The notes beneath the pieces are model-generated. The model ran no database searches, was not told the DNA's origin, and saw nothing but the letters and a program-made list of their open reading frames with translations. A stretch of DNA of 64,000 nucleotides. It comes from Entamoeba histolytica HM-1:IMSS (Eukaryota > Evosea > Mastigamoebida > Endamoebidae). The position numbers and the translations under genes are program-made. This document shows, in pieces, positions 20,781 through 31,501 of this stretch; the first letter of the stretch is position 1, and each line of letters opens with the position of its first letter. The stretch covers positions 1 through 64,000 of the forward strand of contig NW_001914917.1 in the NCBI RefSeq assembly GCF_000208925.1, in the 5' to 3' direction.

Positions 20781-23079
20781 ATGAACAATATATTAATACT
20801 ATTTTTGTTTATTGTTTACTCTCTTGCTGCACAGGGAATAGATTGTGCCTATCACATGAAACCAGATACTTTCACTTGTATAAAAAACAAAGGTTATGGT
20901 GATTTTGTGTTTGTTAATTTTTTTAGAGGAGTTAATTACACACAATATTCTAACAATAGATAGAATTATTAGAGGATGGAGGTCTATTGGTTCATTTGAT
21001 TCTGAAGCAGCTAATTCATATAAGAGTGCTATCACTGCTGGAATTACAGATATTGATCTTTATTTTTATCCATGTGTTAAATGTGGAAATGCTGCTTCTC
21101 AAGTCAATTCATTTATTACCCAAGCTAATACAAATGGAATTAAATGGAATACTTTATGGTTCGATGTTGAAAAAGATTCATGGAGTAGTAACGTTGCTAC
21201 AAACCGCCAATTCTTAGAAGACTTATTATCAGCTGCTCGTGCTGCAGGTATTAATCATGGTATTTATTCTGGATGGGGTGTTTGGGGACAAGTATTGGGT
21301 TCTAGTTATGTTTCTAAAGAAGCCTCTAAATTACCATTGTGGTTTAGTCACTACGACCATAAAGCTAACTTCGATGATTATAATAGTGGAAAATATAAAT
21401 TCGGAGATTTCACTATTGCAATGAAACAATATGAAGGAACCACTAGTATGTGTGGTGTCCTTGTTGATATTGACTATAAACCTGCTGGAGTCACTCCTGT
21501 AAATCCAACCCCTGAACCAGAAACACCAACTGATGGAAGTACTGACGGAAATTCACCATCAACACCAAGTACTGATGGAAATACACCAAGTGGAGATTCT
21601 ACACCAAGTACTGATGGAAATACACCAAGTGGAGATTCTACACCAAGCACTGATGGAAATACACCATCTACACCAAGCACTGATGGAAATACACCAAGTG
21701 GAGATTCTACACCATCTACAGATATTACACCATCTACACCATCAAGTGGTTCAAATACACCATCTACACCATCAAGTGGTTCAAACACACCATCAAGTAG
21801 TTCAAACACACCATCAAGTAGTTCAAACACACCATCAAGTAGTTCAAACACACCATCAAGTAGTTCAAACACACCATCTACACCATCAAGTGGTTCAAAT
21901 AATGGTAGTTCAAATGGTTCAAATAATACTTCTAAACCACGAAAAACAAAAGAAGAAAAAAGGTTATCTAAAAGAATAAGAAAATTAAAAAGACAATTAT
22001 ATGATAAAAATGGAAAGTTAAAAGAAATAAAAAGACTACCAGGAGAGTCTTTTCTACATTTCTTGCAAAGAAAAGCAAAACAACAAAAAAAAATTGAGCG
22101 ATTAGAAAAAATGGAAAAAAGAAGAGACTATCTTAGGAAGGTTAGAAAAGAACAGAGAAAAATCAATAGAATGGAAAAAAAGTTATTTGATAGTAATGGA
22201 AAATTAAAAGAAATCACTCAACAACCTGGAGAAAGTAAAGAGAGTTTCCTCAGAAGAAAGAGGAAGCAACAAAGATTATTACAACGATATGAAAAAGAAA
22301 AGAAGAAAGAAAACTTATTGAAATGGAATAATTATAAAAAGTCTAAGCATCCATTAGCAGAGTTAAAGGGAAAATTATTAGATAAAAGTGGTAAAGTTAA
22401 AAAACTTGTGAAAAAAACAGGAGAGAGTGATGCCCAATTTGCTAAAAGAGTATCTAAACAAAAAAAACTTCTCAAAGAATATAAGAAAGAGTTGAAGAAT
22501 TCAAATAAAGATAAGAAAGACAAAAAAATATGGGATAAATTGAAACCAAAACATAAAAAGAAAAATGGAATGTTTGGTAAGATTGAAAGGGACATTAATA
22601 AGAGTATTAAGAAAACAAAGAAAAGTATTAAGAAAGATATTAAGAAGAGTAAAAAGCAAATCAAAAAAATTATAAAGAGAAAGGCAAACAAAGAAGGATT
22701 AAATAAGAAAAAAACAAAGAAAATAACAAAGAAACAAAATAAAAAAATGGATAAAATAAAGAAGGGTAGCAATAACAGATTAAAACAATTACACAAGAAA
22801 TCAAAGAAGCAATTGAAACAATTGGAGAAAAAGACAAAAATTAAATACCAACAAGCTAAAAGACAAGGCATTCAAAAAGCAAAACAAATTAAACGAAATG
22901 CAACAAGAAAAGCTCTTACCATTAAACGTAATACTCAAAAGAAGGCAGCTGCTATAAGACGTATGGAAAAAAGAAAAGCAACTATTAAGAAACAACAGAC
23001 CAAGAAGACAATAATTCAAAGAAGAAACACTAAAACAAGAAAATCAGTCAAAAAAGTTACTGTCACAAGAAGAAGATAA
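20781..23079 (+). CDS. GH25 lysozyme-like protein with basic repeat tail (2 exons)
   Basis: Exons 20781-20908 and 20964-23079 (747 residues). The 55-nt intron starts GTTTGT, ends TAG and joins GDFV to IIRGW in frame. Residues 1-17 are a signal peptide. Residues about 19-215 are a glycosyl hydrolase family 25 domain: GIDCAYHM with the conserved Asp, DFVIIRGWRS, DLYFYPC, and the FDVEKD acid pair, then SHYD and a closing MKQYEG block. GH25 enzymes cleave peptidoglycan; in a bacteria-eating amoeba this points to phagosomal or secreted killing. Residues about 218-366 are Ser/Thr/Pro/Gly repeats (TPSTDGN, TPSGDS, TPSSSSN). Residues 367-747 are extremely Lys/Arg-rich and begin with three ~65-residue repeats with an LxDxxGKxKx(5)GES core, then a coiled, wholly cationic end. 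The catalytic part is firm; the tail's role is unknown. Confidence 0.85.
21534..21930 (+). repeat. Ser/Thr/Pro-coding tandem repeats
   Basis: Short tandem DNA units encode alternating TPSTDGN, TPSGDS, TPSSGSN and TPSSSSN motifs between the lysozyme domain and the basic tail. Near-identical neighbouring units at the DNA level suggest recent slippage and possible length variation between strains. Dense Ser/Thr suggests O-linked modification. Confidence 0.85.
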
Positions 23080-23157
23080 AAGAACTTCTATTCATTTTTT
23101 TTTTTTTTTTGATTCTTTTTATTTGGTTTAAGTGAAGAAGAAGAAAGAAATTGATTA

Positions 23158-24120
23158 TTAATTTTTTGAGCAATACAACATAAGGATATGACATAGTAAC
23201 ATGATGACTATTAGAATTCTTATATACAATAAAGAATTTGGGTCTATAGTCAGTTCATATGGACTAGATGATATTGTCAAAAAATATGACAATGAACAAT
23301 TCCCTGATTTCAGATACATCGACATATTAATAAGACGTTGAACATCATTTACAGTAAATCTACTTGGAGCACCAGTAAAATAAATATGAATAGCACTATA
23401 CTCTATTTCTGGAAGTGCAAAAATTGCTTCTCTACTTGAAATAATCATAGAACTAATGAAATTAATAAGGTCTTGGTCGGAAGTACAAATGAAAAAGTCT
23501 AATAAACGAAGTCCAACTTCTATGTTTTCAACTGAATGTAAAAACCATGTTATGTACCAAGGAAATGCAAACATTGCATCACATCCTGCTTCTTCTAATG
23601 CATTACTCAAATCTGGATCAATAGAACTGACAGTTTTTAATGCTTTTTTCCCACCACTTAACGCTTCATTAAAATCAAACAATGATTGCCTAAATCTTAA
23701 TGTTGCAAGTCTTTCACTAACACCTAATATTAGTTCATCATCTTCACTAGTAAAGAGTAAATAACTAACGATATCATGAAATCCTTGATAATATTTAAAC
23801 TCTGGATGTAGTACAAATATCCCATCTAGTATTTTTAATAACCTTTCTTTTTGTCTTGTACTATCCTCTTCATTTAGTAATCTACCATATGTTCTTTTAA
23901 CATCTAATGTTATTTGGTAATGTGACTTACTTTCTTTAGCTGGGTCTTGAATTTTTTCCGCATGAAGAATATGTTGATAAATTTTAATTCTATTAGGATT
24001 CTTCAACCCTCCAAATCCTCTGACACATTCATTTATTATGCCATATTCATTCCATTCATTTTGCATTAACTTATTAATTATTTTGTCCTGCATTTTCGGG
24101 ATTGTAATTGAATAGTTCAT
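23158..24120 (-). CDS. TBC-domain Rab GTPase-activating protein, TBC1D20-like
   Basis: A 320-residue protein. The TBC domain covers about residues 40-260. The arginine finger ITLDVKR (IxxDxxR) and the glutamine finger in KYYQGFHDI are both intact, so GAP activity is likely. A hydrophobic segment, LLYIRILIVIMLLCHILML, ends the protein as a C-terminal anchor. A C-terminal anchor plus this TBC subtype recalls TBC1D20/Gyp8, which acts on Rab1/Rab-like proteins at the ER; that assignment is inference. It is divergent to the PIG-L gene, with only 118 bp between the starts, so they share a promoter region. A poly(T) tract lies just past the 3' end of the lysozyme gene, which converges on it. Confidence 0.85.
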   Translation of the reverse strand: MNYSITIPKMQDKIINKLMQNEWNEYGIINECVRGFGGLKNPNRIKIYQHILHAEKIQDPAKESKSHYQITLDVKRTYGRLLNEEDSTRQKERLLKILDGIFVLHPEFKYYQGFHDIVSYLLFTSEDDELILGVSERLATLRFRQSLFDFNEALSGGKKALKTVSSIDPDLSNALEEAGCDAMFAFPWYITWFLHSVENIEVGLRLLDFFICTSDQDLINFISSMIISSREAIFALPEIEYSAIHIYFTGAPSRFTVNDVQRLINMSMYLKSGNCSLSYFLTISSSPYELTIDPNSLLYIRILIVIMLLCHILMLYCSKN

Positions 24121-24238
24121 TAAAATTTTTTAGTTTTGTTTTTTACTTTTTAAATTATAAAGCTTATTTTTTCATATTTCATTTCTTTTGGAGAACAAAA
24201 AGGCAGTTTATCTTTTTTTAGATACAAAACAATCACGA

Positions 24239-24952
24239 ATGTCTAGTACAACAATTATTATTTGTGTCATTTTAGCTATCATTATTATTTTAATAGAAAG
24301 TTGGTGTCATAAGGCAGTTAAAAAACAATTAAAAATAAGAGATCCAGTATTATTTTTATTTGCACATGCAGATGATGATGCTATGTTTTTTATACCAACA
24401 ATAGAATATTTAAAACAAAATCTCATACCATTTGGGATGTTTTTATTTTCATCAAATCCTATCAGAAAGAAAGAATTTGAAAATGCTGCTAAGTTTCATA
24501 AATGTGAAAATATTACAATATGTGATCCAACAAAATATCCTGATGGCTTTGAATATCATTGGGATATAATGGAAATGGCTAAAGATGTTGCTGAATTAAT
24601 TCAAAAAGAAAATATACAAACAATTATTACTTTTGATAAAAAAGGAGTTAGTGGACATCCAAATCATATAAACATTAATGCAGCATTACCAATGATTCAT
24701 ACTTTTTGTCCACATGTTTCTATTTACACATTAAAATCAAAGAATATAATAAGAAAATATTCACATACTATTGATTGTATTTGTTCTTTCTTTGAAAAAG
24801 ATGATGAACGTACACTCTTTACTGTTCTTGATTCAAACGAATATGCTACATCTTCTATGAAATTATATCCATCACAATTTGTATGGTTTAGACATATTTA
24901 TTTAGCATTTTCAACATATACTAAATTAAATCAATTAGTTGAATATTACTAA
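24239..24952 (+). CDS. PIG-L family GlcNAc-PI de-N-acetylase
   Basis: 237 residues from the ATG at 24239. The frame is open further upstream but only from a TTG. An N-terminal membrane segment (about residues 6-22, IIICVILAIIIILIESW) is followed by the deacetylase domain: FAHADDDAMFF (family AHPDDE motif, metal-binding His and Asp), a central IQTIITFDKKGVSGHPNH with the second metal-binding histidines, and the LYPSQF closing region. PIG-L removes the acetyl group from GlcNAc-PI at the ER face, the second step of GPI-anchor synthesis. Entamoeba depends on GPI-anchored lectins and phosphoglycans, so a role in surface building is expected. The Ala for Pro change in the first motif is a family variant. 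Length is usual. Confidence 0.88.
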   Translation: MSSTTIIICVILAIIIILIESWCHKAVKKQLKIRDPVLFLFAHADDDAMFFIPTIEYLKQNLIPFGMFLFSSNPIRKKEFENAAKFHKCENITICDPTKYPDGFEYHWDIMEMAKDVAELIQKENIQTIITFDKKGVSGHPNHININAALPMIHTFCPHVSIYTLKSKNIIRKYSHTIDCICSFFEKDDERTLFTVLDSNEYATSSMKLYPSQFVWFRHIYLAFSTYTKLNQLVEYY

Positions 24953-25088
24953 TTAAAAAAAGGTAAGGTAATTCTTTGTCTTTTCGTATTTTCGTTTTGA
25001 TAAAAAAAATTCTTATTATTTATTATAATTTTATTATTTATTTTCTTTTTTTTATTCATTAAAAGAACTAGTAAAATTTAATTCCCTC

Positions 25089-28000
25089 ATGAAAATACTT
25101 ATTCTCATTTTATTTACTACCGCATTGGGTACAATCCAAGTTAGTCTTAAAAGTAATTGGAAAGACACTCCTTTATTATACGAAACATTATCATATTTAA
25201 ATGAATATAATAATGAATTACTTCTTCCATTTTTTGAAGGAATTATAGAAAAGGATGTATTTAATTTAAGAGGAGAGAAAGCCTATAATACGTTTATTGA
25301 ATTACTTCCAGAAAATAATAGAAAATTAATTGAATTAGCATTATCATTAAGAAGCCAATCACCATTTGTTGCAGCATCTAATTCAATAAATATAAGTTGT
25401 AATGGGATTATTAGAGGAAATAAATGTAGTTTAAATGGAAAAGAAGAAAAAGGAAGATTTGAATATGAACGATATTTATTGTATTTAACAAAACAAACTA
25501 ATACAACAGGAATTCTTATTATTCCACAAGAAAATATAAAAGAAAAATTTAATTTATTAAAACAATTAATGAAAGAAAAAGTTATAAGTTCAATGGCACT
25601 TTTTCTTAAACCATCATTATCTGAAGGAATAAAAGATGGAATTATAACACCATTAGATACAATGAACCTTACAGGATATGATATTGAAATAATGCATAGA
25701 AATTTTAAAAGAGAATTTGGTATAATAAAAGAGAAAGAAGATTATATTTATTTAAAAGAATGGAATAATGAAGAATTAAGAATTGGAATGATGGATTATT
25801 TATTAAATGATAAAGAAAAATCAATTAGTAATAAATTAATGAATATAACACAAGAATTTCCATTGTCTATAATTAATTTATTAAAAAGAAAAAATGAAAG
25901 TTTAAAAATAATTTCAGAAAATTTAAGAGAAGTAAATTCACAAATGATGTTAATAAATGGAATATCTTTTAATTTACAACAACAATCAATTTATGACTTT
26001 ATTGATATTTTACAAAAAGAAGATAATAAATTACATGAATTACAAAAATATGAATTACCAAAGAATTTATTTATTTCAAGTTTAGTTTCAAAAGAAAATA
26101 AAGAAACTATTAGATTTCTTATTCCATCAGAACATATTATAAAATTAAATTCACTTGACTCTTATTTATATGAAAGATTCCCAAAACAATTAGAATCATT
26201 CTTTCAATATAATCCTTATAGACTATTTAGATACACTTCTCAAGACCTTTATACTTTTATTGCTACACTTGATTTTAATGACTTAAGTCAAACATTAAAC
26301 TCTTTAAAAGTTATTCAAACTTTTATGTTTAGATATATGGCTCCTCTACAATTTGGAATTATTCCAATTAATATTCCAACAAATGAAATTGGTAAAATTC
26401 TATTAAGTAGTATTATTGATATTAATAATAAATGGGGAACTGATGGATTAATGAAATTTATTGAAAAAGTTGATGAATTACAAATTAATAGTGTTAGTCA
26501 AATAACTGATTTCTTTAGAAAGTTTTATAGATTAAGAGTAAGTACATTTGAATATAATATTAATAATTATTTAAATAATACTAAAATATTAAATACTATT
26601 AATTATATGAATAATCATGGATTTAAATTTAACGCTTTTTATCTTAATGGAGTCTTTATTAACCCTGAAAAAATGGTTAGTGAATTCTCTAAAATTTATT
26701 CAAGTGATATTCCTATTTTACAAGAATTAATTAGAACAAAACAACTTCATGATGGAAATATCTATAAACAATTACAAAATAAATTCCAATGGATTAAATA
26801 TATTGATAATGACCTTATGACTATTAAACAAAATTCAATTGCTAACTGGAAAGAACCTTTTAATATCTCTAAACCCGAAGATATTAATCATATTATCACT
26901 CTTTGTGGAGATGGCGATGAAGTTAAAATGAATCAAATCATTGAGAAATTATATGAACTTCATTCTAAGGAAAAATGGAAAATTATTGGTGGAATGAAAA
27001 ATATAACTGAAAACCAAATTATTGAAAATAAATTTAAAACAAAAGAATTTAAAGAAATTATAAAAATATTAAAAGAAGGAAATAAAAAGGAAATATGTGA
27101 AAATGCAAATATTATTTTTGATAGTATTAAAATTAAAGGAAATGAACATTTAGAAGAACAAATAAAACTTGTACTTCATGGTATTAAACATTTAAGTGAA
27201 AATTTAAAAAGAGATATTGGAATTAATAAACTTGGTATTGCAATGAATTTGATTTTATTAGATTCATTAACAACTAATAGAGTATATGACAATAATCAAT
27301 CACCATTAACAGTTAAACAAGTAGTAAATGATGTTAATTCAATTCAATATAATATTAAATTATTGATTGATCCTATTATGCGAGAAGCACAAAAAGTTAG
27401 TAAAATGCTTCAAATACTTGAAGAGTTATATCCAAATCAAATTAATATTGAAATGATTCTTATTAAAACTTCAGGAAAAGGTGGTGATTTTCCTTGTGAA
27501 TATTATTATTCAAATATTCCATTTAAACCAATATTTAATAATAATCAAAGAAAAGATCAAGACTTAATTATTCAAAGTTTACCAAAAAATATTATGTTTC
27601 AATTAAAAATTATTACAGCACAAAATATTGATACTTTATTAACTAATACAACTGTTGACATTGATAATTTTAAAAATAATGGTACTATTATGATTGAATA
27701 TTCTTTAACTAATTTAGTTATTGAAGCTACTTCACAATCTAAAGTTTATATTGGAAATGAATATCGTTATAATATTATTAATGTTACTGGTGATAATGGT
27801 TTTATTAATCAAGGTGTATTAAGTAAAGATGGTTATTTCCAAACATTAGTTCCTCCTGGGATTTATTCTACCTATTCAAATCCAAGTATGTACTATAAAT
27901 TTATTACTCTTAACCAACCATTTGAGGTATTAAACTTTAAATTTACTGTTCATGAATTATCATTCCAATCAGTTCTACTTTCACTTGAAGAAAAGAATAA

Positions 28001-28934
28001 AATAATGAATGAATTAAATACAAATAAACCATCTACTAGTAATTCTTTCATTAGTAATTTATTTGGAAATAAAAAAGATGAACCTCCAATTGAAATATTT
28101 ACTATTGCAGGTGGTAAAGATTATGAAAGAACAGTAAAAATTTTAATCTATTCAGTTAAAAAAAATACAAAATCTCCTTTAAAATTTTGGTTGATTGAAG
28201 ATTTCTTATCTCCAGAAGGAAGAATTAAATTAAAAGAATACGGTAAGGCATTAGGTGTTACTATTGAGTATTGTAGATTCCATTGGCCATATTTCATGTT
28301 TAAACAAGTATCTAAAACTCGTATTATTTGGGCAAATAAAATCCTGTTTTTAGATATGATGTTCCCTCAAACTGTTGATAAAATCATTTTTATGGATTCT
28401 GACCAAGTTACACGTGCTGACGCTAAAGAATTATGGAACTTTGATATTCAAGGTAATGCAATTGCTATGACTCCATTCTGTGATGGAGAATGGTTAAATA
28501 AAGAAACAGTAAATTATAGATTTTGGTATCATGACTCATGGCAACATGCCCTTCAAAATCGTCCTTATCACATCTCTGCATTATTCATTGCTGACTTAAA
28601 GACATTTAGAATGAATAATGTTGGAGAACAATATAGATCAATGTATAACAACTTGGCTTTTGACCCTAATAACCTTGCTAACCTTGACCAAGACTTACCA
28701 AACTATATTCAAAACTATGTCCCTATCTTTTCACTTCCTCAAGAATGGCTTTGGTGCGAGTCATGGTGTAATCAAAAGGTTAAATCAAAAGCTAAAACAA
28801 TAGATTTATGTAGTAATCCTATTAAGCCATTAGGCAAAATAGAGAGTGCTCTAAAATATATTGAAGAATGGAAAAGTTACGATGAAATTGTTCATGGAAT
28901 GGAAGAAAAAATAAATAATAAAAAAGAGCTTTAA
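25089..28934 (+). CDS. UDP-glucose:glycoprotein glucosyltransferase (UGGT)
   Basis: 1281 residues. A signal peptide (1-16) leads into a long, poorly conserved folding-sensor region (thioredoxin-like and beta domains, about 20-980), then a GT24 catalytic domain from about 1000. That domain holds IFTIAGG, KFWLIEDFLSP, KILFLDMMFP, the metal-binding IFMDSDQ (DxD as DSD, about 1100), FCDGEW, RPYHISALF, LANLDQDLPN and SLPQEWLWCESWC. UGGT re-glucosylates misfolded N-glycoproteins in the ER so that calreticulin-type chaperones rebind them. The final residues KKEL look like a KDEL-type retrieval signal and support ER lumen location. Single exon, about 200 residues shorter than the human enzyme. The start is the first ATG. 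Confidence 0.92.
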   Translation: MKILILILFTTALGTIQVSLKSNWKDTPLLYETLSYLNEYNNELLLPFFEGIIEKDVFNLRGEKAYNTFIELLPENNRKLIELALSLRSQSPFVAASNSINISCNGIIRGNKCSLNGKEEKGRFEYERYLLYLTKQTNTTGILIIPQENIKEKFNLLKQLMKEKVISSMALFLKPSLSEGIKDGIITPLDTMNLTGYDIEIMHRNFKREFGIIKEKEDYIYLKEWNNEELRIGMMDYLLNDKEKSISNKLMNITQEFPLSIINLLKRKNESLKIISENLREVNSQMMLINGISFNLQQQSIYDFIDILQKEDNKLHELQKYELPKNLFISSLVSKENKETIRFLIPSEHIIKLNSLDSYLYERFPKQLESFFQYNPYRLFRYTSQDLYTFIATLDFNDLSQTLNSLKVIQTFMFRYMAPLQFGIIPINIPTNEIGKILLSSIIDINNKWGTDGLMKFIEKVDELQINSVSQITDFFRKFYRLRVSTFEYNINNYLNNTKILNTINYMNNHGFKFNAFYLNGVFINPEKMVSEFSKIYSSDIPILQELIRTKQLHDGNIYKQLQNKFQWIKYIDNDLMTIKQNSIANWKEPFNISKPEDINHIITLCGDGDEVKMNQIIEKLYELHSKEKWKIIGGMKNITENQIIENKFKTKEFKEIIKILKEGNKKEICENANIIFDSIKIKGNEHLEEQIKLVLHGIKHLSENLKRDIGINKLGIAMNLILLDSLTTNRVYDNNQSPLTVKQVVNDVNSIQYNIKLLIDPIMREAQKVSKMLQILEELYPNQINIEMILIKTSGKGGDFPCEYYYSNIPFKPIFNNNQRKDQDLIIQSLPKNIMFQLKIITAQNIDTLLTNTTVDIDNFKNNGTIMIEYSLTNLVIEATSQSKVYIGNEYRYNIINVTGDNGFINQGVLSKDGYFQTLVPPGIYSTYSNPSMYYKFITLNQPFEVLNFKFTVHELSFQSVLLSLEEKNKIMNELNTNKPSTSNSFISNLFGNKKDEPPIEIFTIAGGKDYERTVKILIYSVKKNTKSPLKFWLIEDFLSPEGRIKLKEYGKALGVTIEYCRFHWPYFMFKQVSKTRIIWANKILFLDMMFPQTVDKIIFMDSDQVTRADAKELWNFDIQGNAIAMTPFCDGEWLNKETVNYRFWYHDSWQHALQNRPYHISALFIADLKTFRMNNVGEQYRSMYNNLAFDPNNLANLDQDLPNYIQNYVPIFSLPQEWLWCESWCNQKVKSKAKTIDLCSNPIKPLGKIESALKYIEEWKSYDEIVHGMEEKINNKKEL

Positions 28935-29019
28935 TTAACTACATCATTACTTTTTTTATATGTTTGTTAAAATAACCATAAATTTTTTCTTCGTAATTCT
29001 TCAATTATGCCCGTTTTCT

Positions 29020-29865
29020 TCATTTCTTTTGTGGAGCTCCTTGTTGTGGTGGATAACCTGGATAAGCTCCTGGTTGTGGATAGCCTGGTTGTTGTGGTGG
29101 ATAACCTGGATAAGCTCCTGGTTGTCCATAACCTTGTTGTGGTGGATATCCTGGGTAAGCTCCTGGTTGTTGTGGTGGATATCCTCCTTGCTGTGGTGGG
29201 TAAGCTCCTGGTTGTCCATAACCTTGTTGTGGTGGATATCCTGGGTAAGCTCCTGGTTGTTGTGGTGGGTATCCTCCTTGTGGTGGATAGCCTGGATAAG
29301 CACCTGGTTGTCCATAACCTTGTTGTGGTGGATATCCTCCTTGTTGTTGTTGTGGATAACCTTGCTGAGGTGGGTAAGCACCTGGTTGTTGTTGTGGATA
29401 AGAACCAGCACTTTGTTTAGCTGATGATGGATTTGAGATGATAGTGTATTGAACACAAATAGAACCTTTAGTTGAGAGAGGGAGTTCGTTAGTAGCCATG
29501 TGTCCTGGTTGAAGTTTTTGAAGAACTAATGAAGCATTTCCCATTGGATCATCTTTACCATGTTTGTCATAATCCATAACAGTGAAAGTAGCCATAGTTC
29601 CAGGTGTAACATTATAGAATTCAAAAGAATCTCCCCAAGTTGGATTTAAATTCTTCATAATTGTCTTTGTTTTTCTTTGTTCAATACCAACAGAGACAAT
29701 GACATAAGGGTCAGAAGTAAATAAGTCCTTAGCCTTTAATTGTTTTCCATTAACAACAGTTAATCTAATATTCATTGTTTCAGATCCCATAGACTTACTA
29801 CCAGAAGCTGGTTTAGCAGTTTGTTGTGCATTTGGAGCAAAAGGAGAGTAATATCCTCCAGACAT
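29020..29865 (-). CDS. C2-domain protein with [11 protein letters not shown] repeats
   Basis: 281 residues. Residues about 30-150 form a C2 domain ([46 protein letters not shown]). The Asp residues expected for calcium binding are present ([14 protein letters not shown]), so Ca-dependent membrane binding is likely. The last ~115 residues are Gly/Tyr/Pro/Gln repeats ending QKK, similar to tails of other Entamoeba C2 proteins and of annexin/ALG-2-type proteins, which favour self-association. It is likely cytosolic, recruited to the plasma membrane or phagocytic cup; that location is inference. It converges with the UGGT gene (85 bp between stops). Confidence 0.88.
   Translation of the reverse strand: MSGGYYSPFAPNAQQTAKPASGSKSMGSETMNIRLTVVNGKQLKAKDLFTSDPYVIVSVGIEQRKTKTIMKNLNPTWGDSFEFYNVTPGTMATFTVMDYDKHGKDDPMGNASLVLQKLQPGHMATNELPLSTKGSICVQYTIISNPSSAKQSAGSYPQQQPGAYPPQQGYPQQQQGGYPPQQGYGQPGAYPGYPPQGGYPPQQPGAYPGYPPQQGYGQPGAYPPQQGGYPPQQPGAYPGYPPQQGYGQPGAYPGYPPQQPGYPQPGAYPGYPPQQGAPQKK
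29030..29410 (-). repeat. Pro/Gln/Gly/Tyr-coding repeats of the C2 protein
   Basis: Tandem, slightly varied DNA units encode [15 protein letters not shown] and shorter PQQQ forms. Clear in both DNA and protein. Repeat number is likely to vary between strains. Confidence 0.85.
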
Positions 29866-30192
29866 TTTAAATGTTATATGAATTTTCTAGTTCTTTAACT
29901 ACTTAAACTTGGTTTTTATTGTTGATTTTTTTGTACTCACTACTATTAATAGTATTTTAAGTTCTACTAACTATATTATTTAGTCATTGAAATTACCTTT
30001 ATATTTAAAAAAAAAGAAATTTCAGAGTTACTTATTCAAAACTTTTCTTATTTATTTTTTCTTTTTAAGTTATTGAGATTTATTTATCTTTACAAAATGA
30101 AAAAATAAAAACACTTTTCAAATGAAAAAAATAAAAAAGAAGAATAAATAATAAAGAAAAGAGTTAATAAAATGGTCCATTACAATTATTAT

Positions 30193-31205
30193 CTAAATTA
30201 ACAGAGCCTTAATATAGCCAGGAGTCTCTGGATCTTGGATATGTTTAGAAGTGAATCTTAACGTATCTAATAAGGATTTTGTAGTCTCACAAATGAGAGG
30301 ATCTTCTTGGTTGTAATTTTTCAATTGCATAATACATTCTTTAATTCTAATTGGTGTTTTCTTATGGAAAGAACCTAATGGAGAAATAATATCATTGAGA
30401 ATAATTGATCCTGTCATTACACGAAGACAAAACAAATTAGTTTCTACTTTAGAAAAAGTGTTAGAAAATACCATATCATTACAAGCATTAGCTAACGTAC
30501 AAAGTAAACCAGAAATATTATCTTTTATTTCTTCATTAACACCTTTTGTAAATTCATTAACTGCTTCAGTAAGTACTTTCATCATTGGTGAAGAATAAGC
30601 AAAAAACATAGACATTTTATTAGCAGTTTCATCTCTAATTTTAATGTCACTATCCTTTTTAACTCCTTTCATTCTATTTAATGTTCTACGATAATATGAA
30701 AAATCATTTTGAATGGAAGAATTTCCTAATTTCTTATTATCAAATTGTAATACAAAGTCAAGTACTAATCCAAGTTGTTTAGATAATGCCTGATAATTAA
30801 CTAAACTCAATTTAGCTTCTGCTTGTGATAATACACGAATAATTTCAATGAATCTATCCTCTAGAATTAATAAGTATTTATTATTGTTAATTCTTTAATT
30901 TATAAACACAAACTTAATTGATTAGAGAATTCATAAAATTCATATAATACATCTACTCTTGGAATTAAAGCTTTCCAACATTCTTCTTCATTTTCTGGTG
31001 AAACTTGTGAAATGGCTTTTCTTATAAGATCCTCACACCCTTTATACTCACTAATTTCTTGAAGAATTTTAGATGACTTTTGAAGACATTGTTCTACTGA
31101 AGAATATAATTCTTGTTCTTCAGGTGAAGGGACAACATTCTCAAAGTCAATAATAATCTTTTCCCCTTTTTCTCCTCCTTGGAATAAAGAAAGAATTGCT
31201 CCCAT
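30193..31205 (-). CDS. CYRI/FAM49 family Rac1-binding regulator (2 exons)
   Basis: Exons 31205-30914 and 30860-30193 (319 residues, the family's usual ~320). The 53-nt intron (30861-30913) starts GTTTGT and ends TAG, and joins EFSNQL to KDRFIEIIRVLSQAEAKL in frame. Family landmarks are FENVVPSPEEQELYSSVE, YEFYEFS, QALSKQLGLVLDFVLQFD, the hallmark IQNDFSYYRRTLNRM, FCLRVMTGSIIL and the C-terminal LDTLRFTSKHI. CYRI proteins bind active Rac1 and restrain the SCAR/WAVE complex, shaping pseudopods and macropinocytosis. I chose the start MGAILSLF at 31205 because family members begin with a myristoylated MGN-type glycine; an upstream in-frame ATG at 31268 exists. Amoeboid motility makes the role plausible. 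Confidence 0.85.
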
Positions 31206-31501
31206 TTTTGTCAATTTCAAGTTAATCAGTTCTCGTTTTTCTCCTTTTCTCTTTGTAATGGGTTTCATTGAGTTAACCTTATTTATCGGGTTTTATCGAA
31301 GTAGTTAAATAAAACGAATTTAATTACTCAAAAAAAAACAAAAGTCAGATTTTATGATTATAGAATAACATAAAATTACTTTTTATATCAAAATAAGAAA
31401 TATGTTATTATATTTTTTTTATATAACAAAATGAAGATGATACAATAATATAAAGAATAAAACAAATCAACATGAAGTACAACATCAAATAATCACCACA
31501 A

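Noticed and set aside
21474..21872. Minus-strand frame with GVFELLDGVFEPLDGV repeats
   Set aside because: Reverse complement of the Ser/Thr/Pro tandem repeats of the lysozyme gene; repeats keep all frames open.
24188..24238. N-terminal extension of the PIG-L protein from 24188
   Set aside because: It would start at TTG; the first ATG at 24239 puts the membrane segment at the N terminus as in the family.
28960..29456. Trp/Ser and Val/Val/Asp repeat frames opposite the C2 protein tail
   Set aside because: Shadows of the [11 protein letters not shown] repeats; the C2 frame has a real domain.
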